Made by a program: the position numbers and the translations under genes. Source: Rhynchopus euleeides (lineage: Eukaryota; Euglenozoa; Diplonemea; Diplonemida; Diplonemidae). Taken from it: a DNA stretch of 64,000 nucleotides. The number at the start of each line of letters is the position of its first letter. The first letter of the stretch is position 1. Shown here piece by piece: positions 27,345 through 38,453 of the stretch. Where the stretch lies: NCBI GenBank assembly GCA_963210315.1, contig OY723238.1, positions 2,604,001 to 2,668,000 of the forward strand, in the 5' to 3' direction. The notes beneath the pieces were generated by a model that did no database searches, had not been told where the DNA came from, and saw only the letters and a program-made list of their open reading frames with translations.

Positions 27345-28195
27345 AGAGACGCAGCATTCTACCCTGCCCGAGGGGCACCCACTCTCCTGACCGAGAGACA
27401 CGCAGTCTTGCCCGAGGGGCACCTGGTTTCCTGACCGAGACAATATTCTGCCCGAGGGGCACTCACTCTCCCGACCGAGAGACACGCAGTTTTGCCCGAG
27501 GGGCACCTGTTCTCCTGACCGAGACAATATTCTGCCCGAGGGGCACCCACTCTCCCGACCGAGAGACGCAGCATCTCGCCCGAGGGGCACCTGTTCTCCT
27601 GACCGAGACAAAAATTTTGCCCGAGGGGCACCCACTCTCCCGACCGAGAGACACGCAGTCTTGCCCGAGGGGCACCTGTTCTCCTGACCGAGACAATATT
27701 CTGCCCGAGGGGCATCCACTCTCCCGACCGAGAGACGCAGCATCTCGCCCGAGGGGCACCTGTTCTCCTGACCGAGACAAAAATTTTGCCCGAGGGGCAC
27801 CCACTCTCCCGACCGAGAGACACGCAGTCTTGCCCGAGGGGCACCTGTTCTCCTGACCGAGACAATATTCTGCCCGAGGGGCATCCACTCTCCCGACCGA
27901 GAGACGCAGCATCTCGCCCGAGGGGCACCTGTTCTCCTGACCGAGACAATATTCTGCCCGAGGGGCACTCACTCTCCCGACCGAGAGACACGCAGTTTTG
28001 CCCGAGGGGCACCCGTTATCCTGACCGAGACAAAACTATGCCCGAGGGGCACCCACTCTCCCGACCGAGAGACGCAGCATCTCGCCCGAGGGGCACCTGT
28101 TCTCCTGACCGAGACAAAAATTTTGCCCGAGGGGCACCCGCTCTCCCGACCGAGAGATACACAATCTTGCCCGAGGGGCACCAAATCCCGACCGA
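27345..28195 (+). repeat. GCCCGAGGGGCACC minisatellite
   Basis: Alternating half-units TGCCCGAGGGGCACC...CTCCTGACCGAGACA and ...CTCCCGACCGAGAGAC, about 60 bp per pair, run through the 5' part of the element. The opposite copy has a shorter version at about 37060-37735. Confidence 0.9.
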
Positions 28196-28659
28196 GAAGA
28201 CGACCCTCACACCATGCTCGTGTCAGGTCTCAAGAGGGCCGAAGCCGCGGTTGAGGACAACAACACCCCCACGCACTGGTTCTAATAAATGACGGCGAGG
28301 TGCACGGGGGGATCAGCACGAAGGAGGGGCGCAAAAAGATGGGGATGATGACGCCGTGGTGTTCAAGGTGGTCCTCCGCCGCTTATGAACGTGACAGCGG
28401 GACAGCGCTGCGCCCGTGGCCGCAGCGGATTGAGGACATTCCCATCAGCCATCGAGACTATCACCGCGCCTCGCCGAAAACCTGCTTCACGCTTGATCGC
28501 GCTCAAGGTTTCCAAACGCATACTTCAGCTGGAGGTTCCGTCACAGAGGCGCTGACAAAGGCGGGACCAAGAGCAACAGTCGGGTGCTGATAAATGGGTC
28601 GATACTGATGCAGCAAAGTGACGTCAGTGATATCCAACTCCTACTTTCCTGACCGAGAC

Positions 28660-29345
28660 ACGATCTTGCCGAGGAGCATCGGACCGAGACACCCACTTCT
28701 GCCTGAGGGGCACCTAGCCGAGACGCATTTTTCCTGCCCGAGGGGCATCTCGCCGAGACATTACCTGCCTGAGGGGCACCTGGCCACGACATACCTACAG
28801 CTTACGCTTGCGGGGCACCCTGCCTGAGGAGCACCTGGCCAAGACATACATTTCCGCCTACGAGGCACCCTGCCCGAGGGGCACCTGGTCAAGACACACA
28901 CTTCCGCCTACGGGGCACCCTGCCCGAGGGGCACCTGGCCAAGACAGACACCTCTGCCTACGAGGCACCCTGCCCGAGGGGCACCTGGCCAAGACATACA
29001 CTTCCGCCTACGAGGCACCCTGCCCGAGGGGCACCTGGCCAAGACATACACTTCCGCCTACGAGGCACCCTGCCCGAGGGGCACCTGGTCAAGACATACA
29101 TTTCCGCCTACGGGGCACCCTGCCTGAGGGGCATCTGGCCGCGACATACACTTCCGCCTACGGGGCACCCTGCCTGAGGGGCACCTGGCCAAGACGCACA
29201 TTCATGCCCGAGGGACACCGGGCCGAGACATTACATTCCCTGCCTGAGGGACACCTGGCCGAGACACATTCCTGCCGAGGGGCACTCACTCCCGACCGCG
29301 AGACGCAGGATTTTGCCTGAGGGGCACCTCCTCTCCTGACCGAGA
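28660..29345 (+). repeat. second minisatellite of the YR element
   Basis: 60-bp units (CCTGCCCGAGGGGCACCTGG ... CAAGACATACACTTCCGCCTACG) share the CCCGAGGGGCACC core with the first array. The reverse copy (about 35930-36640) carries fewer units, accounting for part of the length difference between copies. Confidence 0.9.
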
Positions 29346-29459
29346 CACAACCCCGCCCAGCACAGTGCCGAGGGGCATTTACGCTTTCGACTGGAATACC
29401 GAGCCTGACCCGGGGAGACACAATCGTGCCACAATCGTGAGGGGCATACTCTTTTGATT

Positions 29460-31430
29460 GAGAAATACACCTTTTTTTGCCCGAGCGACGGCACCTGAAG
29501 GCGGAAGGGTGGCCTGTCACACACAGCCTGCCAGATCCAGCTCGAGCACGGTGACGCGACGTGAGCTTTCCGAGGGCGACAGTTTTCGTGTACCAATGCA
29601 ACGCCCCCGGACACGCCCCCGAGAAGCCGGCACGTCTGTCGTGCCCAGCTTATCTGCGCGAATGCCGACTACGCGCACCCCGGCGTCAAGCGGATGCCCG
29701 CACACGCCCCAAGCGGGGCATACTCCGTCGAAGCATAGTCTCCCTGCCGGGGGACACACATTCAAGCCTGCATTATTCACAGGGGTCAGGGGGAGTTCCG
29801 GGCGTCTGTGGCCCGGTGTTGAGACGTACGACCTCACAGTTCCATGCAGGGAAGGGGAGCTGCTGACTGGACACCTGCGAGGTGCCGTGGGACATACACA
29901 GAGATCAGGTATCCAACACAGCCGAGACGCTCTCCCAAGCTGCACTGCTCGGGGAGCAAAAGAAGCAGCGACTGAGAGACGCGTCCGCATCGCCTGTGTC
30001 AGCGGTGCCGCCGCTGAGGGGGTCCACCGAAACCGCAGCCATGGCAGCGGGCCGAGATCATTCCACAAGGTTGGGGGGCAGTCGGCCAGTCTTCCCGAGT
30101 ACCCAGCAGCCTACTCGACAAGCCCGAACAGCGACTGCAGCGTGCGACAAGCTCCGGTCCGCGGGGACTCACCTCTCTCATTAAGAAGGCGACTCCGAGA
30201 ATCCTTCTGGCATGCCCACACCTCCAGGGCCTCGAATTTCCTCACGCACCGGGAAATACGCCCTCCACACTGAGTCCGGGCGTTACCACTGAATCGACGC
30301 CACGTGGGGCCACAGGGCCTCCGTTTGATGCGCTGTCTACGAGGCGGGCGATGGGGCAGGTACAGTGGGGATCAGCCCAGTGGGAAGGGGGCCGCAGGAA
30401 CGTGTTGTCCACCGCTCGAGCGGAGTTCAGGAGACGACAGTGCGCGCGATCGCCCTCTTTCACCCAGAAGGGCCGGCACCTCTCACACCTACCCCTGGGC
30501 ACTCCATGCAGCGTCTCCAGTGCGCCATGAAGAGGCGCGTTGGGCTTCACCCCGCAACTCGCTCGCAGCCAGCGAAGACCGGAGAGGACACAGAGAGCCA
30601 CAGAGCGATCGAGATCACGCCGGAAAGCACCGGGTGTTGGCCGGGCTCCCGAAGGGCGAGAGTTTAAGACGGCCGGACAGTAGACTGCTGCGGAGGAGCT
30701 GGGAGGCGAGTTTCAGACTGTGATTTCTCGATCCGCCGAGCCCTGTCCCCAGGCGAGAGCTGCCGGGTCATGGTGGCTGAATATGCACGAGCGTCGCGGT
30801 GGTGGTGCTGGGAGCGCACCAGAGGACTGTCACGCTGAGGGGCTGGGCATGGCCACTGACTACCTGGATACGGCCGTCTCAGTGCATCGCCCGGGGTGCA
30901 AAACGACATCGAGTATGTCAGGAAGAAGGGTCATGTGGGCACACACCAATATGTCGGAGACGTGAAGAAGCCTCGAGGGGAAGGGTTCCCCAGGGGATGG
31001 AGGATCCCGAAGAGGTACAGGGTGAGGATTCAAATACCCGGAGTGGGAAACGCACCAGACGTCGGGGGTCAGCCAAGAGCGGGTGGTTGCAGCACAGGCG
31101 GGGCTGTGTGCAACCTTTGCCCCCTTAGTTTCGCCGGGTTGAGACGCATCAACTCTCTCGCCGGGTGCGGCAACTGGAGAGACAGGCATGTTGTCGATAG
31201 GGCACACCAAGAATCACGAGGCTGACCACACGACGGCGGCACACGGCCGAGGCAGGCGGATCCCCTCAGCGAGTGAGGTTCGATCGTTTTCCGTACAAGG
31301 TGCTCGTGACAACGTAGAAAGCGGTACATTACCATCGGAGGGATGCATACGATGGGCGACGGAGCCTGATCACTTCAATAGTAGACCGTTCGCGCGGCGT
31401 CCCTAAGTCCTTGGGTCCTAAGGGTCCTGG
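29460..31430 (+). other. unique interior of the non-coding YR element
   Basis: About 2 kb of GC-rich sequence with many overlapping short ORFs on both strands. None carries a motif I recognise. The same sequence, nearly unchanged, lies at about 33880-35860 in reverse. It is probably the retained or captured filler of a defective element. Confidence 0.45.
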
Positions 31431-31850
31431 GTGGAAGCGTCCAATGCAACACTCACAGCATAGAGGCCAAGTGTTTCTCGTAGTATTTTGCACATAACAC
31501 ACCTGTGTGGTACGGGAAATGCTACGAGGAACGCGATGGACTCGGGACTGCTGCTGGCCTCTCTTGCTATGGTTTACTTATGTTTCGTGCTCCACCTGCT
31601 CCACCTCATTCTGCACTTCAGATGATCCACTTCACGTGGGTTACGGGGTTTGGGACAACGATGATATGTTGTGTCCGACGACAAGGTAAGGTAAGCTCAT
31701 CGAGGTACACCAAACCGGAGTTGTCAAATCAAAAAAAAATATGGGGGGGGGGGGGTTTCAAAGTGCAAGAGGTGGAGCCCGTTCAACAGGTGGAAGCGTC
31801 CAATGCAACACTCACAGCATAGAGGCCAAGTGTTTCTCGTAGTATTTTTT

Positions 31851-32224
31851 AAGCACACTCGTGTGAGCGGAAAGCGCCCCACCACAGCTGCAACCAAACG
31901 TGCTCTATACACTAACCCCACCCTTCATCAGGCTCAGGGTGTGATCAGTTCAGGGTTTTGTGTGTAGAAGCGTCAACGCAACAAACAAAAGGAAATTCAT
32001 CAGAGCGGTTGTAGCTGTGAAGTGATAGGGCGCTTTTTAAGCACACTCGTGTGAGCGGAAAGCGCCCCACCACAGCTGCAACCAAACGTGCTCTATACAC
32101 TAACCCCACCCTTCATCAGGCTCAGGGTGTGATCAGTTCAGGGTTTTGTGTGTAGAAGCGTCAACGCAACAAACAAAAGGAAATTCATCAGAGCGGTTGT
32201 AGCTGTGAAGTGATAGGGCGCTTT
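31851..32224 (+). mobile_element. tandem terminal units of another YR element (A-B-A-B)
   Basis: A 188-bp unit starting AAGCACACTCGTGTGAGCGG occurs twice in tandem (31851 and 32039). Each contains CAACCAAACGTGCTCTA, CTTCATCAGG and GTAGAAGCGTCAACGCAACA in the order of the A-B termini of the coding element, but with its own sequence. An A-B-A-B tandem without an interior is what recombination between split direct repeats, or insertion of a circle lacking its interior, would leave. Confidence 0.7.
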
Positions 32225-32245
32225 TGTGACGCACAGCGTGCGCCG

Positions 32246-32472
32246 CCTTTTATTGCATTCCCCATTGGCCCCCCCACCCCCCAACAGAGATTTCCGCGTG
32301 TTGCAGAGAGGGCCATGCCGGTTGGTTGGTCAAGCGGCACATTGGGCAAGCCTCCCCATCCCTTAGCCCATCAGGCTGGGAAGTTGGTTGCCAGGCTCTT
32401 CTCTCGCAAGCTTCCGTGTGTGTGGGTCTCGGGGGGGTGGGGGGTGGGGCCAATGGGGAAAGCAATAAAAGG
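32246..32472. mobile_element. hairpin element with CCTTTTATTGC termini
   Basis: CCTTTTATTGCATTCCCCAT at the left is inverted at the right (ATGGGGAAAGCAATAAAAGG). The inverted repeats extend over about 38 bp through CCCC/GGGG runs. 227 bp, no coding capacity, a single copy in this window. Confidence 0.75.
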
Positions 32473-32887
32473 CTGAATAACCAGTTGCGGGTGGGCCCCA
32501 CTGTTCCATCCGGATTGGAAAGATTTTAAAAAAAATCATCCCCTCCCCACCCCCGCCCCCTCCCCCACTCCCTTTCTTCTTCTTCTTCTTCTTCTCCCCG
32601 CCCCTCGTCCTACGCCCGACTAACAACTACCCCGGGTCCTTGCTCTCTCACTAGTCTCCCTCCCTCCTCCCTCCCATTATTCAAGGCATATGCGCACAGC
32701 GTGTATCAGTTTGATTTGGTACCGCTCCACTCAACCACCCTACACTGACGACCCTGCCTGATGCATGCCAGGGTCCCCCCCCCCGCGGGTTTGCGCACTG
32801 TGTGTGTGCTTGTGATTTGATATGTTGCGTTGTTTTTTGTGGCCAGGCTAACAAATGGGCCTTCGCTCTGTGTCAAAAACTGTCTCA

Positions 32888-32998
32888 GGGGGTCTTCGCT
32901 GACGGGGTGATCGTCAGTTCATTTTGGTGCGTTTCCTCAGGAAACTCGGTGAAAACTGACGAAGGTTGACGAAGAATAGCGACCAGCGAAGACACCCT
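32888..32998. mobile_element. MITE-like element, GGGGGTCTTCGCT family
   Basis: A 111-bp element with GGGGGTCTTCGCT left and AGCGAAGACACCC right. The left part (GACGGGGTGATCGTCAGT) is close to the inverse of the right part of the copy at 2038-2145. It lies 25 bp inside what looks like the left end of another family member (GGGCCTTCGCTCTGTGTC at about 32859), suggesting nesting. Confidence 0.75.
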
Positions 32999-33299
32999 CA
33001 GCTTCATCTCTATTTTTTTTTTCGAGGCGGTTCCAGGGTTTTCGCTAATCTTCCAGGGGGGGTCAGACCCAGGAAGATTTCTACTCTTCCACCCACCCCG
33101 CCCAGTATTTCCCCCTCCAGGGAACAGCGCTCGTGCTGACCTCTGGGCGTTGGAGGAACACCAAAATTGGGGTTTGGGGTCACTTTTTCCCCCCAGCAGG
33201 CACACGGACACATGATTCAACACATCAGCATGGGCTCTCGCCTCTTTAAGATGTGACGCCGCGATGCGCTCAGGCCTTGGCAACTGACAGGTACATGCC

Positions 33300-33370
33300 A
33301 CAGGGGGGTCTGGGGGGCGGAGCCCCCCAGCCGCCGGAGGCCACGGTAGTGAACATCTGTTCTTGTGCGT
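33300..33370 (-). repeat. dispersed GC-hairpin repeat
   Basis: Inverse of the repeats at 53021-53079 and 53266-53338. The shared core is ACTACCGTGGCCTCCGGCGG followed by a GGGGGGCTCCGCCCCCC hairpin and AGACCCCCCTGT. This copy and 53266 also share about 20 bp of 5' extension (AACAGAT.TTCACTACC). Confidence 0.85.
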
Positions 33371-33455
33371 ATCCCACGCACGGGATTGGAAGCCGTGCCA
33401 AATACCAGTCGGATTCGGTCCAGAAGTCACCGTCGGGCCGCCAAAAAGCCCCCCC

Positions 33456-36400
33456 AAAAAATACTACGAGAAACACTTGGCCTCTATGCTGTGAGTGTTG
33501 CATTGGACGCTTCCACCTGTTGAACGGGCTCCACCTCTTGCACTTTGAAACCCCCCCCCCCCCCATATTTTTTTTTGATTTGACAACTCCGGTTTGGTGT
33601 ACCTCGATGAGCTTACCTTACCTTGTCGTCGGACACAACATATCATCGTTGTCCCAAACCCCGTAACCCACGTGAAGTGGATCATCTGAAGTGCAGAATG
33701 AGGTGGAGCAGGTGGAGCACGAAACATAAGTAAACCATAGCAAGAGAGGCCAGCAGCAGTCCCGAGTCCATCGCGTTCCTCGTAGCATTTCCCGTACCAC
33801 ACAGGTGTGTTATGTGCAAAATACTACGAGAAACACTTGGCCTCTATGCTGTGAGTGTTGCATTGGACGCTTCCACCCAGGACCCTTAGGACCCAAGGAC
33901 TTAGGGACGCCGCGCGAATGGTCTACTATTGAAGTGATCAGGCTCCGTCGCCCATCGTATGCATCCCTCCGATGGTAATGTACCGCTTTCTACGTTGTCA
34001 CGAGCACCTTGTACGGAAAACGATCGAACCTCACTCGCTGAGGGGATCCGCCTGCCTCGGCCGTGTGCCGCCGTCGTGTGGTCAGCCTCGTGATTCTTGG
34101 TGTGCCCTATCGACAACATGCCTGTCTCTCCAGTTGCCGCACCCGGCGAGAGAGTTGATGCGTCTCAACCCGGCGAAACTAAGGGGGCAAAGGTTGCACA
34201 CAGCCCCGCCTGTGCTGCAACCACCCGCTCTTGGCTGACCCCCGACGTCTGGTGCGTTTCCCACTCCGGGTATTTGAATCCTCACCCTGTACCTCTTCGG
34301 GATCCTCCATCCCCTGGGGAACCCTTCCCCTCGAGGCTTCTTCACGTCTCCGACATATTGGTGTGTGCCCACATGACCCTTCTTCCTGACATCCTCGATG
34401 TCGTTTTGCACCCCGGGCGATGCACTGAGACGGCCGTATCCAGGTAGTCAGTGGCCATGCCCAGCCCCTCAGCGTGACAGTCCTCTGGTGCGCTCCCAGC
34501 ACCACCACCGCGACGCTCGTGCATATTCAGCCACCATGACCCGGCAGCTCTCGCCTGGGGACAGGGCTCGGCGGATCGAGAAATCACAGTCTGAAACTCG
34601 CCTCCCAGCTCCTCCGCAGCAGTCTACTGTCCGGCCGTCTTAAACTCTCGCCCTTCGGGAGCCCGGCCAACACCCGGTGCTTTCCGGCGTGATCTCGATC
34701 GCTCTGTGGCTCTCTGTGTCCTCTCCGGTCTTCGCTGGCTGCGAGCGAGTTGCGGGGTGAAGCCCAACGCGCCTCTTCATGGCGCACTGGAGACGCTGCA
34801 TGGAGTGCCCAGGGGTAGGTGTGAGAGGTGCCGGCCCTTCTGGGTGAAAGAGGGCGATCGCGCGCACTGTCGTCTCCTGAACTCCGCTCGAGCGGTGGAC
34901 AACACGTTCCTGCGGCCCCCTTCCCACTGGGCTGATCCCCACTGTACCTGCCCCATCGCCCGCCTCGTAGACAGCGCATCAAACGGAGGCCCTGTGGCCC
35001 CACGTGGCGTCGATTCAGTGGTAACGCCCGGACTCAGTGTGGAGGGCGTATTTCCCGGTGCGTGAGGAAATTCGAGGCCCTGGAGGTGTGGGCATGCCAG
35101 AAGGATTCTCGGAGTCGCCTTCTTAATGAGAGAGGTGAGTCCCCGCGGACCGGAGCTTGTCGCACGCTGCAGTCGCTGTTCGGGCTTGTCGAGTAGGCTG
35201 CTGGGTACTCGGGAAGACTGGCCGACTGCCCCCCAACCTTGTGGAATGATCTCGGCCCGCTGCCATGGCTGCGGTTTCGGTGGACCCCCTCAGCGGCGGC
35301 ACCGCTGACACAGGCGATGCGGACGCGTCTCTCAGTCGCTGCTTCTTTTGCTCCCCGAGCAGTGCAGCTTGGGAGAGCGTCTCGGCTGTGTTGGATACCT
35401 GATCTCTGTGTATGTCCCACGGCACCTCGCAGGTGTCCAGTCAGCAGCTCCCCTTCCCTGCATGGAACTGTGAGGTCGTACGTCTCAACACCGGGCCACA
35501 GACGCCCGGAACTCCCCCTGACCCCTGTGAATAATGCAGGCTTGAATGTGTGTCCCCCGGCAGGGAGACTATGCTTCGACGGAGTATGCCCCGCTTGGGG
35601 CGTGTGCGGGCATCCGCTTGACGCCGGGGTGCGCGTAGTCGGCATTCGCGCAGATAAGCTGGGCACGACAGACGTGCCGGCTTCTCGGGGGCGTGTCCGG
35701 GGGCGTTGCATTGGTACACGAAAACTGTCGCCCTCGGAAAGCTCACGTCGCGTCACCGTGCTCGAGCTGGATCTGGCAGGCTGTGTGTGACAGGCCACCC
35801 TTCCGCCTTCAGGTGCCGTCGCTCGGGCAAAAAAGGTGTATTTCTCAATCAAGAGAGTATGCCCCTCACGATTGTGGCACGATTGTGTCTCCCCGGGTCA
35901 GGCTCGGTATTCCAGTCGAAAGCGTAAATGCCCCTCGGCACTGTGCTGGGCGGGGTTGTGTCTCGGTCAGGAGAGGAGGTGCCCCTCAGGCAAAATCCTG
36001 CGTCTCGCGGTCGGGAGTGAGTGCCCCTCGGCAGGAATGTGTCTCGGCCAGGTGTCCCTCAGGCAGGGAATGTAATGTCTCGGCCCGGTGTCCCTCGGGC
36101 ATGAATGTGCGTCTTGGCCAGGTGCCCCTCAGGCAGGGTGCCCCGTAGGCGGAAGTGTATGTCGCGGCCAGATGCCCCTCAGGCAGGGTGCCCCGTAGGC
36201 GGAAATGTATGTCTTGACCAGGTGCCCCTCGGGCAGGGTGCCTCGTAGGCGGAAGTGTATGTCTTGGCCAGGTGCCCCTCGGGCAGGGTGCCTCGTAGGC
36301 AGAGGTGTCTGTCTTGGCCAGGTGCCCCTCGGGCAGGGTGCCCCGTAGGCGGAAGTGTGTGTCTTGACCAGGTGCCCCTCGGGCAGGGTGCCTCGTAGGC

Positions 36401-38116
36401 GGAAATGTATGTCTTGGCCAGGTGCTCCTCAGGCAGGGTGCCCCGCAAGCGTAAGCTGTAGGTATGTCGTGGCCAGGTGCCCCTCAGGCAGGTAATGTCT
36501 CGGCGAGATGCCCCTCGGGCAGGAAAAATGCGTCTCGGCTAGGTGCCCCTCAGGCAGAAGTGGGTGTCTCGGTCCGATGCTCCTCGGCAAGATCGTGTCT
36601 CGGTCAGGAAAGTAGGAGTTGGATATCACTGACGTCACTTTGCTGCATCAGTATCGACCCATTTATCAGCACCCGACTGTTGCTCTTGGTCCCGCCTTTG
36701 TCAGCGCCTCTGTGACGGAACCTCCAGCTGAAGTATGCGTTTGGAAACCTTGAGCGCGATCAAGCGTGAAGCAGGTTTTCGGCGAGGCGCGGTGATAGTC
36801 TCGATGGCTGATGGGAATGTCCTCAATCCGCTGCGGCCACGGGCGCAGCGCTGTCCCGCTGTCACGTTCATAAGCGGCGGAGGACCACCTTGAACACCAC
36901 GGCGTCATCATCCCCATCTTTTTGCGCCCCTCCTTCGTGCTGATCCCCCCGTGCACCTCGCCGTCATTTATTAGAACCAGTGCGTGGGGGTGTTGTTGTC
37001 CTCAACCGCGGCTTCGGCCCTCTTGAGACCTGACACGAGCATGGTGTGAGGGTCGTCTTCTCGGTCGGGATTTGGTGCCCCTCGGGCAAGATTGTGTATC
37101 TCTCGGTCGGGAGAGCGGGTGCCCCTCGGGCAAAATTTTTGTCTCGGTCAGGAGAACAGGTGCCCCTCGGGCGAGATGCTGCGTCTCTCGGTCGGGAGAG
37201 TGGGTGCCCCTCGGGCATAGTTTTGTCTCGGTCAGGATAACGGGTGCCCCTCGGGCAAAACTGCGTGTCTCTCGGTCGGGAGAGTGAGTGCCCCTCGGGC
37301 AGAATATTGTCTCGGTCAGGAGAACAGGTGCCCCTCGGGCGAGAGGCTGCGTCTCTCGGTCGGCAGAGTGGATGCCCCTCGGGCAGAATATTGTCTCGGT
37401 CAGGAGAACAGGTGCCCCTCGGGCAAGACTGCGTGTCTCTCGGTCGGGAGAGTAGGTGCCCCTCGGGCAAAATTTTTGTCTCGGTCAGGAGAACAGGTGC
37501 CCCTCGGGCGAGATGCTGCGTCTCTCGGTCGGGAGAGTGGGTGCCCCTCGGGCAGAATATTGTCTCGGTCAGGAGAACAGGTGCCCCTCGGGCAAAACTG
37601 CGTGTCTCTCGGTCGGGAGAGTGAGTGCCCCTCGGGCAGAATATTGTCTCGGTCAGGAAACCAGGTGCCCCTCGGGCAAGACTGCGTGTCTCTCGGTCAG
37701 GAGAGTGGGTGCCCCTCGGGCAGGGTAGAATGCTGCGTCTCTCGGACGGTCAGATCGTGTGTCCCTCAGTCAGGAGAGGAGGTCTCGGTCGCTAAAAACG
37801 CGCCCCCTCGGGCAGAGTGGTTGTGTCATCGCTGTTGTGTCACACCAATTGCCTCTCGGGCGGTGTGTCTTTTTTGATTTGACAACTCCGGTTTGGTGTA
37901 CCTCGATGAGCTTACCTTACCTTGTCGTCGGACACAACATATCATCGTTGTCCCAAACCCCGTAACCCACGTGAAGTGGATCATCTGAAGTGCAGAATGA
38001 GGTGGAGCAGGTGGAGCACGAAACATAAGTAAACCATAGCAAGAGAGGCCAGCAGCAGTCCCGAGTCCATCGCGTTCCTCGTAGCATTTCCCGTACCACA
38101 CAGGTGTGTTATGTGC
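33456..38116 (-). mobile_element. non-coding YR retroelement, reverse copy
   Basis: Same structure as 26971-31850 on the opposite strand: A1 37871-38116, B1 33818-33876, A2 33517-33817, B2 33456-33516. Sequence identity is very high. The length differs by about 220 bp, mainly through minisatellite copy number. With its partner it forms an 11-kb inverted repeat with a 1.6-kb spacer. Confidence 0.8.
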
Positions 38117-38167
38117 AAAAAACAAGAAAAATCTGGCGACCAGATTTTTTTTTGTTTTTTCCCCCAG

Positions 38168-38394
38168 AAAATGTCACTCCAGTACAGCCGCTCTTTACTC
38201 GTATTTTGTTTGTGATGCGTTGACGCTTCCACACACAAAACCTCAACTCCTGTGATGGGGGAGGCTAGTGGTGTGCGGAGCACGTTTGGCTGTGGTAGAG
38301 TGACATTTTCTGCTCACAAGTGTGCGTAAAAAATGTCACTCCAGTACAGCCGCTCTTTACTCGTATTTTGTTTGTGATGCGTTGACGCTTCCAC
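38168..38394 (-). repeat. 3' split direct repeats (B1-A2-B2) of the YR element
   Basis: B1 38329-38394 and B2 38168-38232 share AATGTCACTCCAGTACAGCC ... GATGCGTTGACGCTTCCAC. A2 38233-38328 is identical by eye to A1 at 42962-43076 apart from the overlap at the junction motif. Confidence 0.9.
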
Positions 38395-38453
38395 TCAGGA
38401 CCCTCATCCGGAGGGACGTGGCCGTCCCTGGTCTCTCGGGACGGCCGCGGAAG

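Larger units (their letters stand above)
26971..31850 (+). mobile_element. non-coding YR retroelement, forward copy
   Basis: Shows the split-direct-repeat plan of PAT/Ngaro-type YR retrotransposons. A1 26971-27217 (GCACATAACACACCTGTGTG ... AATCAAAAAA) recurs as A2 from 31490, extended by a G13 tract to 31789. B1 31431-31489 (GTGGAAGCGTCCAATGCAAC ... GTAGTATTTT) recurs as B2 31790-31850. The boundary before B1 (GGGTCCTGGGTGGAAGCGTC) matches that of the coding element (GGGTCCTGAGTGGAAGCGTC). The 4.2-kb interior holds two minisatellites and no recognisable Gag, RT or YR, so mobility would depend on another element. A near-identical copy in opposite orientation is at 33456-38116. Confidence 0.8.
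32473..33455. other. spacer between the opposed YR copies
   Basis: No gene. It contains a CTT microsatellite (about 32576-32594), a MITE inserted next to a second MITE end (32859-32998) and one copy of the GC-hairpin repeat (33300-33370). Confidence 0.5.

Noticed and set aside
27345-28195. CRISPR-like array
   Set aside because: The units are contiguous degenerate tandem repeats without unique spacers, in a eukaryotic retroelement.
27210-29320. ORFs through the CCCGAGGGGCACC arrays, and their mirrored partners at 36179-37877
   Set aside because: Repeat-driven open frames in several phases and both strands.
26971-38116. The opposed YR pair as a pure assembly artefact
   Set aside because: The copies differ in minisatellite length and single bases, and are separated by 1.6 kb of distinct sequence, so simple mis-joining is less likely. 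It is not excluded without long reads.
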